Assembly: GCA_015064955.1 (NCBI GenBank)
Contig: SVRD01000003.1
Coordinates: 62,001 to 126,000, forward strand
Direction of reading: 5' to 3'
Origin: Oscillospiraceae bacterium
GTDB lineage: Bacteria; Bacillota; Clostridia; Oscillospirales; CAG-382
DNA: 64,000 bases
Below are positions 29,493 through 37,872 of this stretch, piece after piece (within the stretch, counting starts at the first letter, position 1; every line of letters starts with the position of its first letter). Position numbers and translations under genes: made by a program. The notes beneath the pieces are model-generated. The model saw only the letters and a program-made list of their open reading frames with translations, ran no database searches and was not told the origin of the DNA.

Positions 29493-30479
29493 TTACAGAA
29501 GCTCTTTTCTGAGCTGTTCGTTTGTCTTCATACTGAGATATGCGGGAGGAATATCGAGCACTGTCTTACAGCCGCTGATGCCCTCTTGGTTAAGACGGTA
29601 TGCCGCACGTGCATAGGATACGATAACGCTCGCGGTAAACTCGGGGTTGGAGTCGAGCTTGAGCGAATATTCGATAATATGGTTATGCTCGGAATCAAGA
29701 CCGGTTTTGCCGCTTCTGATAACAAATCCGCCATGAGGAATACCCGAATGGTCGCGCTTTAATTCCTCGAGTGTGATAAAATGAACCGTAGTATCGTAAT
29801 CGGCGAAATAGTTGGGCATTGTCTTGATCTCGTTTTCGATGCGTGCAAGGTCAGCGCCCTCTTTTGCGACAACAAAGCATTCGCGGATATGCTTTTGTCT
29901 TGTTGTGAGCTCGGGGTTTTCGCCGTTTCTTACAGATTCGAGTGCAGCTTCAACGGGAATCGTATATTGCTTTGCGTCAAGAACGCCTTCAACACGGCGA
30001 ATGGCATCGGAGTGACCTTGGGAAACGCCCCTGCCCCAGAAGGTATAATCCTTGCCCTCGGGGAGAACAGCAGACGCATAAAGGCGGTTGAGAGAGAACA
30101 TACCGGGGTCCCAGCCGACAGAAATGAGTGCAACCTTACCCGAAGCCTTTGCGCTCGCATCGACGTTTGCAAAATGCTCGGGAATGCGCGCGTGGGTATC
30201 GAAGCTGTCGACAACGTTAAAATACTTAGACAGCTCGGGAGTTTGAACCGGAAGGTCGGTCGCACTGCCGCCGCAAAGTATCATAACGTCAATATCGTCT
30301 ATCATCTTCAAGGCATCGTCGGTATGGCAGACCTTGACACCCTCGGTAGCAACAGTAAGCTTCGACGGGTCACGTCTCGTGAATACCGCAACAAGCTCCA
30401 TATCGCCGTTTTGACGAATTGCCGATTCGACACCTCTTCCGAGATTGCCGTAGCCGTATATACCTATTCTAACACTCAT
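29493..30479 (-). CDS. ddh: meso-diaminopimelate D-dehydrogenase
   Basis: 328 aa; MSVRIGIYGYGNLGRGVESAI, FTRRDPSKL, SVGWDPGMFSLNRLYASAVLPEG, GRGVSQGHSDAIRRVEGV. Confidence 0.93.
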   Translation of the reverse strand: MSVRIGIYGYGNLGRGVESAIRQNGDMELVAVFTRRDPSKLTVATEGVKVCHTDDALKMIDDIDVMILCGGSATDLPVQTPELSKYFNVVDSFDTHARIPEHFANVDASAKASGKVALISVGWDPGMFSLNRLYASAVLPEGKDYTFWGRGVSQGHSDAIRRVEGVLDAKQYTIPVEAALESVRNGENPELTTRQKHIRECFVVAKEGADLARIENEIKTMPNYFADYDTTVHFITLEELKRDHSGIPHGGFVIRSGKTGLDSEHNHIIEYSLKLDSNPEFTASVIVSYARAAYRLNQEGISGCKTVLDIPPAYLSMKTNEQLRKELL

Positions 30480-30641
30480 ATATCTTATCCTCCGCAGAGT
30501 TCAAAATTGATGCAAACATAATAACACACACGATTTATTTTTTCAATATTTTTTTTTAAAAAGCTGACATTTTGCGATTTATATGTCACAATACAACTAT
30601 AATAAGAGTTATATATTGCGTACCGGAAAAGAGGTGACAAC

Positions 30642-31184
30642 GTGTTTTTTACATTCGAGGCAAAAAATGATTGCGACAATGCATTACGGTCGGTTGCGAA
30701 AGGCGACAAGTCGGCGCTTGTTGAAATCTACCGTGAATACGGAAAAATGATATATTCATTGGCATTTCATTACTCGGGAAGCAAAAGCGATGCCGAGGAT
30801 ATACTGCAGGATACAATGCTGAAGATTATGAAGCAGGCGCACAACTACCGTCACGGGAGCAGTCCGAAGGCTTGGGTGCTCTCGGTTGCACGCTCCTGCG
30901 CGCTCGATTATGTCAAAAAGAGAGGCGACGGCATTTCGCTCGATGCATTCGATACCGATATTGCATTTACGACAGACAGCGACGAGCATATTTACATCGC
31001 AGACGCTTTGAAAACGCTGACAAAAGACGAGCAGATACTCTTGAAGCTTAGGTATTACGCGGGGCTTGATCTCAAGGAGGCGGCGAAGGTTTTGAATATC
31101 TCGCACTCTGCGGCAAGAAAGCGTTGTCAGCGCGCATTGGACAAATTAAAAGATTATTTTGACGAAAAGGAGGAAATAAAATGA
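30642..31184 (+). CDS. ECF-type sigma-70 family RNA polymerase sigma factor
   Basis: 180 aa; region 2 DAEDILQDTMLKIMKQAHNYRHGSSPKAWVLSVARSCALDYVKK, region 4 LLKLRYYAGLDLKEAAKVLNISHSAARKRCQRALDKL. Confidence 0.92.
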   Translation: MFFTFEAKNDCDNALRSVAKGDKSALVEIYREYGKMIYSLAFHYSGSKSDAEDILQDTMLKIMKQAHNYRHGSSPKAWVLSVARSCALDYVKKRGDGISLDAFDTDIAFTTDSDEHIYIADALKTLTKDEQILLKLRYYAGLDLKEAAKVLNISHSAARKRCQRALDKLKDYFDEKEEIK

Positions 31185-33073
31185 AAACAAACGATATAGA
31201 AAAAATGCTTATCGCTCATTACAAGCAAGAGGAAAAAAGCATTATTATTCCAAATGAATCCGAAATAAAGGCGTTTTCTTCCGCACCCGAAACCAAGCGC
31301 AATTACAGAATAAAATATATCGCGGCGGTGGCGGCTTGTGTTGCGGTATTAATTTGTGCAGTATTTATTATATCATCGTTAGGCGGCTATGACGAGACAT
31401 CTGTTCCGCAGGAAAGCGAAGATAACACAAACACCGCTGTTGCCGATTGGTACGAGCCCGGAGAGTTCAAGGTAAACCATATTGCTATATCGCAGGCAAA
31501 GGCTCCACAGCTTTGTTTCACTTCCCCGCTCACATATACGCTTGCGCCGATTACCGCAATAGAAATACAGGAAGAAAAGCTTGGCGGAGAGTTACCCGAA
31601 TGGGTGGCGCGGGCGACGATTCTGAACGAGCGTTATATTCAGCTTATCCACGATTATCACAATCCAAGCAAGGACTATATTTTACCTGTATATGATATTC
31701 AGACAGACTGTTTACGCGATATTGTTGAAGAGATCTATTTGAAGAACAAGAAATTTATTGATTCGCGCAACGCAAACGAGCGCGATATTTCGGATATGAT
31801 ATATGTTCATGAGTTTGGGGCAAGCACAGAATGGGGGCTTTTTGATATCTGGGACGAATCGGTTTACCCTATCGTTATCGAGCGATTTATGGTAAATATC
31901 GAAAGCGGCGAGATGAAAAAGCTTCCGAATTACAACAACGTTTTTGCAGTTTCGAGTGATTACAGATATCTTATTATGAACAGCAGCGAGAGCGACGGAC
32001 ACAGCTTCTTTTACATTCTCGACAGCGAAACGATGAGCGGTCAAAAGACCGATATACGCTCGGGCGGCAAAGTCTCATTTTCGCCCGATGGAAGATATGC
32101 CATTCTTTATGAGCTTCCGAAAAGTGAAAACGGCGGTTGGAATTCTATAAAAGCGGAATGGCATCTTTACGAGCTCGAAAGTGGAAAAATCACGGCAGGC
32201 AAAGGAAAAATACTGCGTTTTACCGACGACGGCAATGCTGTAATTACCAAAGACAAGGACGGAGCGCACATATATCTTATAGATGATATGAGCGATGTGA
32301 CGGATAGCTATCCTTTGAAGGAATACGAAAAATATCTTATAAAAAGCGATATTTACGGCATATACCGCGAACCGATTTTCGATACCGATACAGAAATAGT
32401 TATCCAAGCTGATATCGAATGCTCTGCCGAATGGAACGGATACCGATATTTCTATTTAAAGCAAGAGGCGGCTATTGCGGTTTATTCCGAGAAAAACAAC
32501 GAAATATTTTATCACGATATTTCGGATTTGAACATCTCCGAGCGCGAGTACCACGAAATTTCGATCTATATAACGGACGGCGGAAAAAGCTGTAATCTGC
32601 TTACCTTTTACGATGATTTCTTTGGTAAATACGCTATTTACGAGGGTATTGCAGAGCCGAAAGCGGTTGAAATAGAATTACCAGACACAAACGAAGAGGT
32701 ATTTTACGAGGACGGATTTGTGCTTTATGAATCGCCCGAGGGATACAAGATGACAATTATAAACGCATTCCGTCAAGACGATATTATAGATTTCGTATTT
32801 GAAGAAACCGAATATGAAATGGATATAGGAATCGTTTTCATTAACGGTGACGAAATGTTCATTGATTTGAACAGAAGCGTATATGAGGACATTCCCGACA
32901 ATATCTATACCACTTCTCTGCTTGATAAAGCAAACGGATTGGAGCACACATACGAGATGTATTTACGCAAATTCAAGCTATTACTCGGCGAGGAATACGA
33001 TGAAAGCGAGGCTTATTATATGGTGTTAAACTACCATGTAATAACCGAAAACGGTAAAGAGATAAGAGGATAA
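31181..33073 (+). CDS. Membrane-anchored putative anti-sigma factor with large extracytoplasmic beta-propeller-like domain
   Basis: 630 aa; overlaps sigma stop by 4 bp; ~45-aa cytoplasmic N-terminus, single TM (YIAAVAACVAVLICAVFIISSLGG), repeated beta-rich units incl. VSFSPDGRYAILYE. Confidence 0.6.
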   Translation: MKTNDIEKMLIAHYKQEEKSIIIPNESEIKAFSSAPETKRNYRIKYIAAVAACVAVLICAVFIISSLGGYDETSVPQESEDNTNTAVADWYEPGEFKVNHIAISQAKAPQLCFTSPLTYTLAPITAIEIQEEKLGGELPEWVARATILNERYIQLIHDYHNPSKDYILPVYDIQTDCLRDIVEEIYLKNKKFIDSRNANERDISDMIYVHEFGASTEWGLFDIWDESVYPIVIERFMVNIESGEMKKLPNYNNVFAVSSDYRYLIMNSSESDGHSFFYILDSETMSGQKTDIRSGGKVSFSPDGRYAILYELPKSENGGWNSIKAEWHLYELESGKITAGKGKILRFTDDGNAVITKDKDGAHIYLIDDMSDVTDSYPLKEYEKYLIKSDIYGIYREPIFDTDTEIVIQADIECSAEWNGYRYFYLKQEAAIAVYSEKNNEIFYHDISDLNISEREYHEISIYITDGGKSCNLLTFYDDFFGKYAIYEGIAEPKAVEIELPDTNEEVFYEDGFVLYESPEGYKMTIINAFRQDDIIDFVFEETEYEMDIGIVFINGDEMFIDLNRSVYEDIPDNIYTTSLLDKANGLEHTYEMYLRKFKLLLGEEYDESEAYYMVLNYHVITENGKEIRG

Positions 33074-33076
33074 AAA

Positions 33077-33110
33077 ATAACAGGTGTGAAAGCTTTCGCA
33101 CCTGTTATTT
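33077..33110. terminator. Bidirectional hairpin terminator
   Basis: AATAACAGGTGTGAAAGCTTTCGCACCTGTTATTTTTATTT, near-perfect 17-bp stem between convergent genes. Confidence 0.8.
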
Positions 33111-33138
33111 TTATTTGAGGTTATAGGAATCTTGTTTT

Positions 33139-33540
33139 TTAGGTATTTAACGTGTCCTCTTGGTTGCGGTATACTACGAACTTACAGAAGATGAACTCGA
33201 GAATAAGATTCGACAGCATCGTTACCGCGAGCACGATATATTCATTGACACCGTTTGCTGTTGCCAGCTCACCGAGCCAGGTCGAAAGCGGAGTGAAAAC
33301 GAGATAGAAGCCGAACACCTTTGCCATAGCTATCGGAACATTGGCGGCAGATTTGAAGGTGAATTTGCGGTTGAAGGTAAAATTCCAAACAATAGAAAGG
33401 ATAAGCGACGGCAGATATGCGACCCAATAATTAAGACCCAATGTTTCGTTTAAAACAGTGAAGGAGACCGCTTGAATTATGCCTGCAGATGCGGAAAACA
33501 AAGCAAATTTGACAGCTTGGAGAACATTCTTTTTATTCAT
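33139..33540 (-). CDS. GtrA family membrane protein
   Basis: 133 aa; ~4 TM; AGIIQAVSFTVLNE, LSIVWNFTFNRKFTFKS, FCKFVVYR. Confidence 0.85.
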   Translation of the reverse strand: MNKKNVLQAVKFALFSASAGIIQAVSFTVLNETLGLNYWVAYLPSLILSIVWNFTFNRKFTFKSAANVPIAMAKVFGFYLVFTPLSTWLGELATANGVNEYIVLAVTMLSNLILEFIFCKFVVYRNQEDTLNT

Positions 33541-33553
33541 ACATTCCTCCTAT

Positions 33554-33727
33554 TTAATCAATAATACTGTATTCGAGCATTTCGTAGTGGAGCTTTGTGC
33601 CGACATCGACACCGAGCGGCAGAAGCGCAAGCGCGATAAACAGTTCTTCGGAATTTTCGTTTCCGAGCTCTTTGAGATAAGCGTATTCGCCCTCGATTTT
33701 CGAAACGACATAGTCCTTCGGGAGCAT
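33554..33727 (-). CDS. Small DUF3006-like protein
   Basis: MLPKDYVVSKIEGEYAYLKELGNENSEELFIALALLPLGVDVGTKLHYEMLEYSIID; start trimmed from ORF track. Confidence 0.5.
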   Translation of the reverse strand: MLPKDYVVSKIEGEYAYLKELGNENSEELFIALALLPLGVDVGTKLHYEMLEYSIID

Positions 33728-33808
33728 ATTGAACCTCCAAAATATTACTAAACAAAGAGCCGTCATAGGCAGAGCTTATAACGGCGCTTGATTTTTATTT
33801 ACAGGGAT

Positions 33809-34807
33809 CTATTCTTCTTTTTCATAAAAAAGACTAACGACTGCTTTCTTGACAGAATCGTCGTGGGGATAGAATTCCAAATGTCCGTTTGAGACTTGGG
33901 AATCGCCCTCGAGCTCGATTATTTCTTTGAAATCATATTCGGCGAATCTGTTCAGAAGTGTTTCGAGCTGTTTTACGGTACAGTCGGAAACGATATAATC
34001 CTTTACCGACGCAACCGCCTTGACCTCAAAGCCCTCTTCTGCCGCGAGGCAGGATTCGGTCTTTTTATAAAGCTCGGTCAAATACTGACGTTGACGCTTC
34101 ATACGGTTCATATTGGTGCTATCCGCAACGCCGTGGCGTCCGCGCACGTAATTTACCGCGTGCTCACCCATAAGTGTAACTACCTCGCCCTGAACAAGTG
34201 TATCGTCAACACCGGTAAAATCATCGAGCACGGTCAGTGTTACACCGCCGACAAGGTCGTTATATGCGGGGACTGCATCCATTGTGATAGAAGCGTAGTG
34301 CTTAATCGGGACGTTCAGCAAAACGCCCGAAACGGCATCGACGGTATTGCGGCAGCTGACTTCCTTGCCGTTACCGTAGGTATGAGCAAGAGTGATCTGG
34401 CCGAATTCCGTACGAATCTTTTCGCCCGCAACACCCAAAACATTCATTTCAGCCATAGTATCACGGTTGATATGAATGCCTGTGCAGGTCTTTTCGGTAT
34501 TATTGAAAACGAGCAAAAGCAAAAAGTCTGCTTGACGGTCGTTGTTGAATGCGGTATTATCGACAACCACATCGTATTTATCCAAGCCCATTACGAGAAA
34601 GGCTTCGATATCATCACGTAATACGTAGTCCTCGCCTTCATATTCCAGCACCTCGGAAGGCGCGGAATTATCCTCGGTGAACGCACTGTGTCTGTTTTCC
34701 CAGATGCTCAAGCCGAGAAGAACTGCGGATACGCAAAATACAACAAGCAAAACAACCGCGGCGTAGCGTAAATATCTTTTTTTATCTTCGCGTCCGGTTG
34801 TGCTCAT
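33809..34807 (-). CDS. LytR-CpsA-Psr (LCP) family protein
   Basis: 332 aa; N-terminal TM, FLVMGLDKYD, NNDRQADFLLLLVFN, IHINRDTMAEM, NYVRGRHGVADSTNMNRMKRQRQYL. Confidence 0.88.
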   Translation of the reverse strand: MSTTGREDKKRYLRYAAVVLLVVFCVSAVLLGLSIWENRHSAFTEDNSAPSEVLEYEGEDYVLRDDIEAFLVMGLDKYDVVVDNTAFNNDRQADFLLLLVFNNTEKTCTGIHINRDTMAEMNVLGVAGEKIRTEFGQITLAHTYGNGKEVSCRNTVDAVSGVLLNVPIKHYASITMDAVPAYNDLVGGVTLTVLDDFTGVDDTLVQGEVVTLMGEHAVNYVRGRHGVADSTNMNRMKRQRQYLTELYKKTESCLAAEEGFEVKAVASVKDYIVSDCTVKQLETLLNRFAEYDFKEIIELEGDSQVSNGHLEFYPHDDSVKKAVVSLFYEKEE

Positions 34808-34825
34808 GATACTTTACCTCAAAAA

Positions 34826-35491
34826 TCAGTCTTCGCTCTTTTTGAGTTTGTAGCCGACAACTGCCAATGCAGCTGCGGATACGATCATAAGAACAAGGTA
34901 AATTCTCCAGCTTGTGCTATCGCCGGTCTGAGGAGGATTTTCGGTTTCTACAACGATTGCAAACGGAGAAAGATCCTTCGCCCTGAAGGAAAGGATATCG
35001 CCTTCAACCTTTGCATCCTCAACGAGAACCCACTTACCGCCGGTGAAGTGAAGGAGGCCGACAAAGCCCTCGAGAATGCCCTTGTCGCACTTGAGCTTGA
35101 TGTTGAAATCAGCGTGGTCATCGTGCTTGTCGCAGCCGTAGTAGCTGACGTCGAAAAGGTCGCTTACTGCGAGGTTTTCATGAGGAATTTTCTTTGCATC
35201 AACAAGGCTGAGAAGCTTTGCGTTGAAATCGGTAAGATCTTCAGCTGCAACGATGTCATCATATGCCTTTTCGATAGCCGCGCGCTTTTCAGCGTTCAAG
35301 GTAGCGCGGTCAGCATAAGGAGTAACAACAATGTAGCCGTCGCAGTCGGGACTGGTATTATTACCCTCGATAACTTCGGGAGCCTTATTCTTGGAGGGGC
35401 TGTCGAGGAAGTTACCGGGACCTGCAAAAGCAGTCACGCCCATGGAGAGAACCATGGCAACGGTCAAAAACAATACAAAAATCTTTTTCAT
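34826..35491 (-). CDS. Secreted surface protein with LPXTG-like (PQTGD) C-terminal sorting signal
   Basis: 221 aa; signal peptide MKKIFVLFLTVAMVLSMGVTAFA; C-terminus NPPQTGDSTSWRIYLVLMIVSAAALAVVGYKLKKSED. Confidence 0.75.
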   Translation of the reverse strand: MKKIFVLFLTVAMVLSMGVTAFAGPGNFLDSPSKNKAPEVIEGNNTSPDCDGYIVVTPYADRATLNAEKRAAIEKAYDDIVAAEDLTDFNAKLLSLVDAKKIPHENLAVSDLFDVSYYGCDKHDDHADFNIKLKCDKGILEGFVGLLHFTGGKWVLVEDAKVEGDILSFRAKDLSPFAIVVETENPPQTGDSTSWRIYLVLMIVSAAALAVVGYKLKKSED

Positions 35492-35523
35492 GATAAATTC
35501 CCTTTCTGGTGGATATAAATTTA

Positions 35524-36228
35524 TTATGTAAGAATATATTCTTTAAATAGCGATTTTGAAAAATGCTCGAAATTCATTCTGAATTCCCTGCCGAGCTTCT
35601 TTTCGATTGCGTTATAAGCAATTTTGATATTCGGGGGACGGTCGGAAAGATTGTGGCAATCGCTTCCGATGAAATGAATCAAGCCCTTATCAAACAGTTT
35701 AAAGGCGCTTTTCTTTGAAAAATAGCCCTTGAACAAGCTCGCGTTGACTTGCATCAAAATTCCGTTTTCGCGAAGCGATTCAAACAATCCCGCCTTTTGA
35801 AACGACAAATACCGTTCAATATGTGCGAGCACGATAACATACTCGCTCGAGCAGGACATCTCTACCAATTCCTTTACAGTGTAATCGGTCCATTTGGAAA
35901 ATGGCATTTCGAGAAGCAAAAGCTTATTACCGCAAATACGTAACTCTTCAAGTCCCTTTAAACGCGAAATCCCATCATAAAAGCGTACCTCTGCGCCAAG
36001 GGAGATTTGGGGGCAGTTATCGGTCAATGCTTCGTTCAGCTTCTCGAATGAGACTTGACGGCGTTCAAGAAATCGCTCAAGCGGTTCGCGATTCGGGTAG
36101 AAATGAGAGGTTGCTATAACCCTGTCCACGCCCTGATGATTAAGCATCGAAAGCATCTCTATGCTTTCCTCAACGCTTTTACTGCCGTCGTCCATTTTGG
36201 GAAGTATATGACTGTGAAAATCAATCAT
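35524..36228 (-). CDS. CpsB/CapC-type PHP-fold tyrosine-protein phosphatase
   Basis: 234 aa; MIDFHSHILPKMDDGSKSVEESIEML, FIGSDCHNL. Confidence 0.92.
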   Translation of the reverse strand: MIDFHSHILPKMDDGSKSVEESIEMLSMLNHQGVDRVIATSHFYPNREPLERFLERRQVSFEKLNEALTDNCPQISLGAEVRFYDGISRLKGLEELRICGNKLLLLEMPFSKWTDYTVKELVEMSCSSEYVIVLAHIERYLSFQKAGLFESLRENGILMQVNASLFKGYFSKKSAFKLFDKGLIHFIGSDCHNLSDRPPNIKIAYNAIEKKLGREFRMNFEHFSKSLFKEYILT

Positions 36229-37015
36229 TCTTTTCGGATTTAGCGTAATAATCGCTGTATTTGTAATAGTAACGGTTATATTTACTGTATCTGCCGTATT
36301 TCTTATATTTACCGTATGCGCCCTTGTTGTTATCCGATTCGTTCATAACACAGCCGAGTACCTTTACGTTCGAAAGAGTGAGCTGTCTCATACAGTGCTC
36401 GAGCTCCTTCTTTTCGGTGTATTCCTCTCGGATTACCACCACCATACCGTCGATATACTTGGATATCGCCAATGCATCCGAAACGATATTGACAGGGGGA
36501 AGGTCAACGATGATATAATCAAAGCTTTCCGATAGGGTCTGCAACACAAGCTCCATTCTGTGCGAGCTCAAAAGCTCCGAAGGGTTGGGGGGCAGATCAC
36601 CCGCGGGCATAATATACCAGTTGTCAAGAATATTTGATTTGAAATCGGCGAAGCGTTGGCTTTCAAAGCCCATAAGGAGATTTGTAAGACCGGGGGCGCC
36701 TTTGATGTTCATCTTCTTCGCAACGCTGGGGATACGAAGGTCCCCGTCGATGAGAAGAACGCGTTTGCCGCTTTCGGCAAGAACGTAGGAAAGGTTTACT
36801 GCGGTGGTACTCTTTCCCTCTCCGCGAATAGAGCTGGTTACGCCGATGACAGCGCACTTTAAATCTGCGGGCAAGGTGAAGGTCAAATTGGTACGAAGAA
36901 GCTTATACTGCTCGATCGCACTGAAGCCGAGATTCTTGTGAAGCGTCTTTTCGGTATTGCTTAATGTATTTGTATGGTTTTGTTGTTCGTTCTTTGCTGC
37001 CATTATAATCGACAT
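36221..37015 (-). CDS. CpsD/CapB-type bacterial tyrosine kinase
   Basis: 264 aa; SIRGEGKSTTAVNLSYVLAESGKRVLLIDGDLRIPSV, FDYIIVDLPPVNIVSDAL; Tyr-rich C-terminal tail. Confidence 0.92.
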   Translation of the reverse strand: MSIIMAAKNEQQNHTNTLSNTEKTLHKNLGFSAIEQYKLLRTNLTFTLPADLKCAVIGVTSSIRGEGKSTTAVNLSYVLAESGKRVLLIDGDLRIPSVAKKMNIKGAPGLTNLLMGFESQRFADFKSNILDNWYIMPAGDLPPNPSELLSSHRMELVLQTLSESFDYIIVDLPPVNIVSDALAISKYIDGMVVVIREEYTEKKELEHCMRQLTLSNVKVLGCVMNESDNNKGAYGKYKKYGRYSKYNRYYYKYSDYYAKSEKND

Positions 37016-37065
37016 CTTTCTTTGCGAGCCTTTACAAACACAAACACTCGCCCATATTCACTGTG

Positions 37066-37094
37066 ATTATACCACACCTATCCCCCAAATGCAA
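37066..37094 (-). promoter_or_regulatory. Putative sigma-A promoter upstream of cpsD-like gene
   Basis: Minus strand TTGCAT-17 nt-TATAAT. Confidence 0.65.
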
Positions 37095-37160
37095 TACATA
37101 TCGTTAAAAATTATTTACAAAATCAACATTTGTTTTTGGGCTTTTTATATTTTTACAATC

Positions 37161-37197
37161 AAAAACCGACCTCGCGATATAGGCAAGGTCGGTTTTT
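37161..37197. terminator. Bidirectional hairpin terminator after DUF1919 gene
   Basis: AAAAACCGACCT...AGGTCGGTTTTT. Confidence 0.85.
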
Positions 37198-37210
37198 AAT
37201 TGCAAACAAT

Positions 37211-37840
37211 TTAATTCTCGTTGAACCATGTGATGTAATCGAATTCATCATATATTCTTACGCCATTCCAGCCCTTATATGCTTGTAACGCTCCGACCGC
37301 ATCTTGTTCTTCAAAACCATGTATATAAAACGACGATGAAATATCCTTATACTCCTTGTGCGTAAAAACAATCTTATTTTTAAACGGTAGCTCATCGAAC
37401 GTTTTAAGATGTTCATATGTACATCCGTCGCGGTCAGTAAAAATCACAAAACAATTTTCAAGATTCATTCTCTGCTTGCGTGAATTCCACTTTTCGACTA
37501 CTTCCTCGAAGCTCTTATAATGCACACAATGAAGAGTAATGTCGCCAAGAGCAACAAGCGGATACTCGCTGTCTGTGTTTTCAATGCACTGCAACGATTG
37601 TTGCATATACTCAGAAAAGCGTTTCAACAATTTTATATAGTCATCCGCATTGATAAACATATTCACAAAAGGACTGTTGTATCGTAAACCAAGATCATGA
37701 AGCATCAAACAGCCTGTACAGTTAGACGAAATTAAGGTTAAATCATTGTTTTTTATAAGCTTGCGTTGATGTCGATTGATTGCTTTACGAAAGAGCTTAT
37801 TAATTTGAATCCTAACCTTTTTCAATAGTTTTTCAAACAT
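37211..37840 (-). CDS. DUF1919 family protein (polysaccharide-locus associated)
   Basis: 209 aa; LISSNCTGCLMLHDLGLRYNSPFVNMFINADDYIKLLKRF...YPLVALGDITLHCVHYKSFEEVVEKWNSRKQRMN. Confidence 0.8.
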   Translation of the reverse strand: MFEKLLKKVRIQINKLFRKAINRHQRKLIKNNDLTLISSNCTGCLMLHDLGLRYNSPFVNMFINADDYIKLLKRFSEYMQQSLQCIENTDSEYPLVALGDITLHCVHYKSFEEVVEKWNSRKQRMNLENCFVIFTDRDGCTYEHLKTFDELPFKNKIVFTHKEYKDISSSFYIHGFEEQDAVGALQAYKGWNGVRIYDEFDYITWFNEN

Positions 37841-37872
37841 ATCATCCTCATTTTTAGCAGCAAGTCTTAAGC

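Noticed and set aside
33077-33110. Long inverted repeat as possible MITE or attachment site
   Set aside because: Position between convergent genes and flanking T/A tracts are best explained by a bidirectional terminator.
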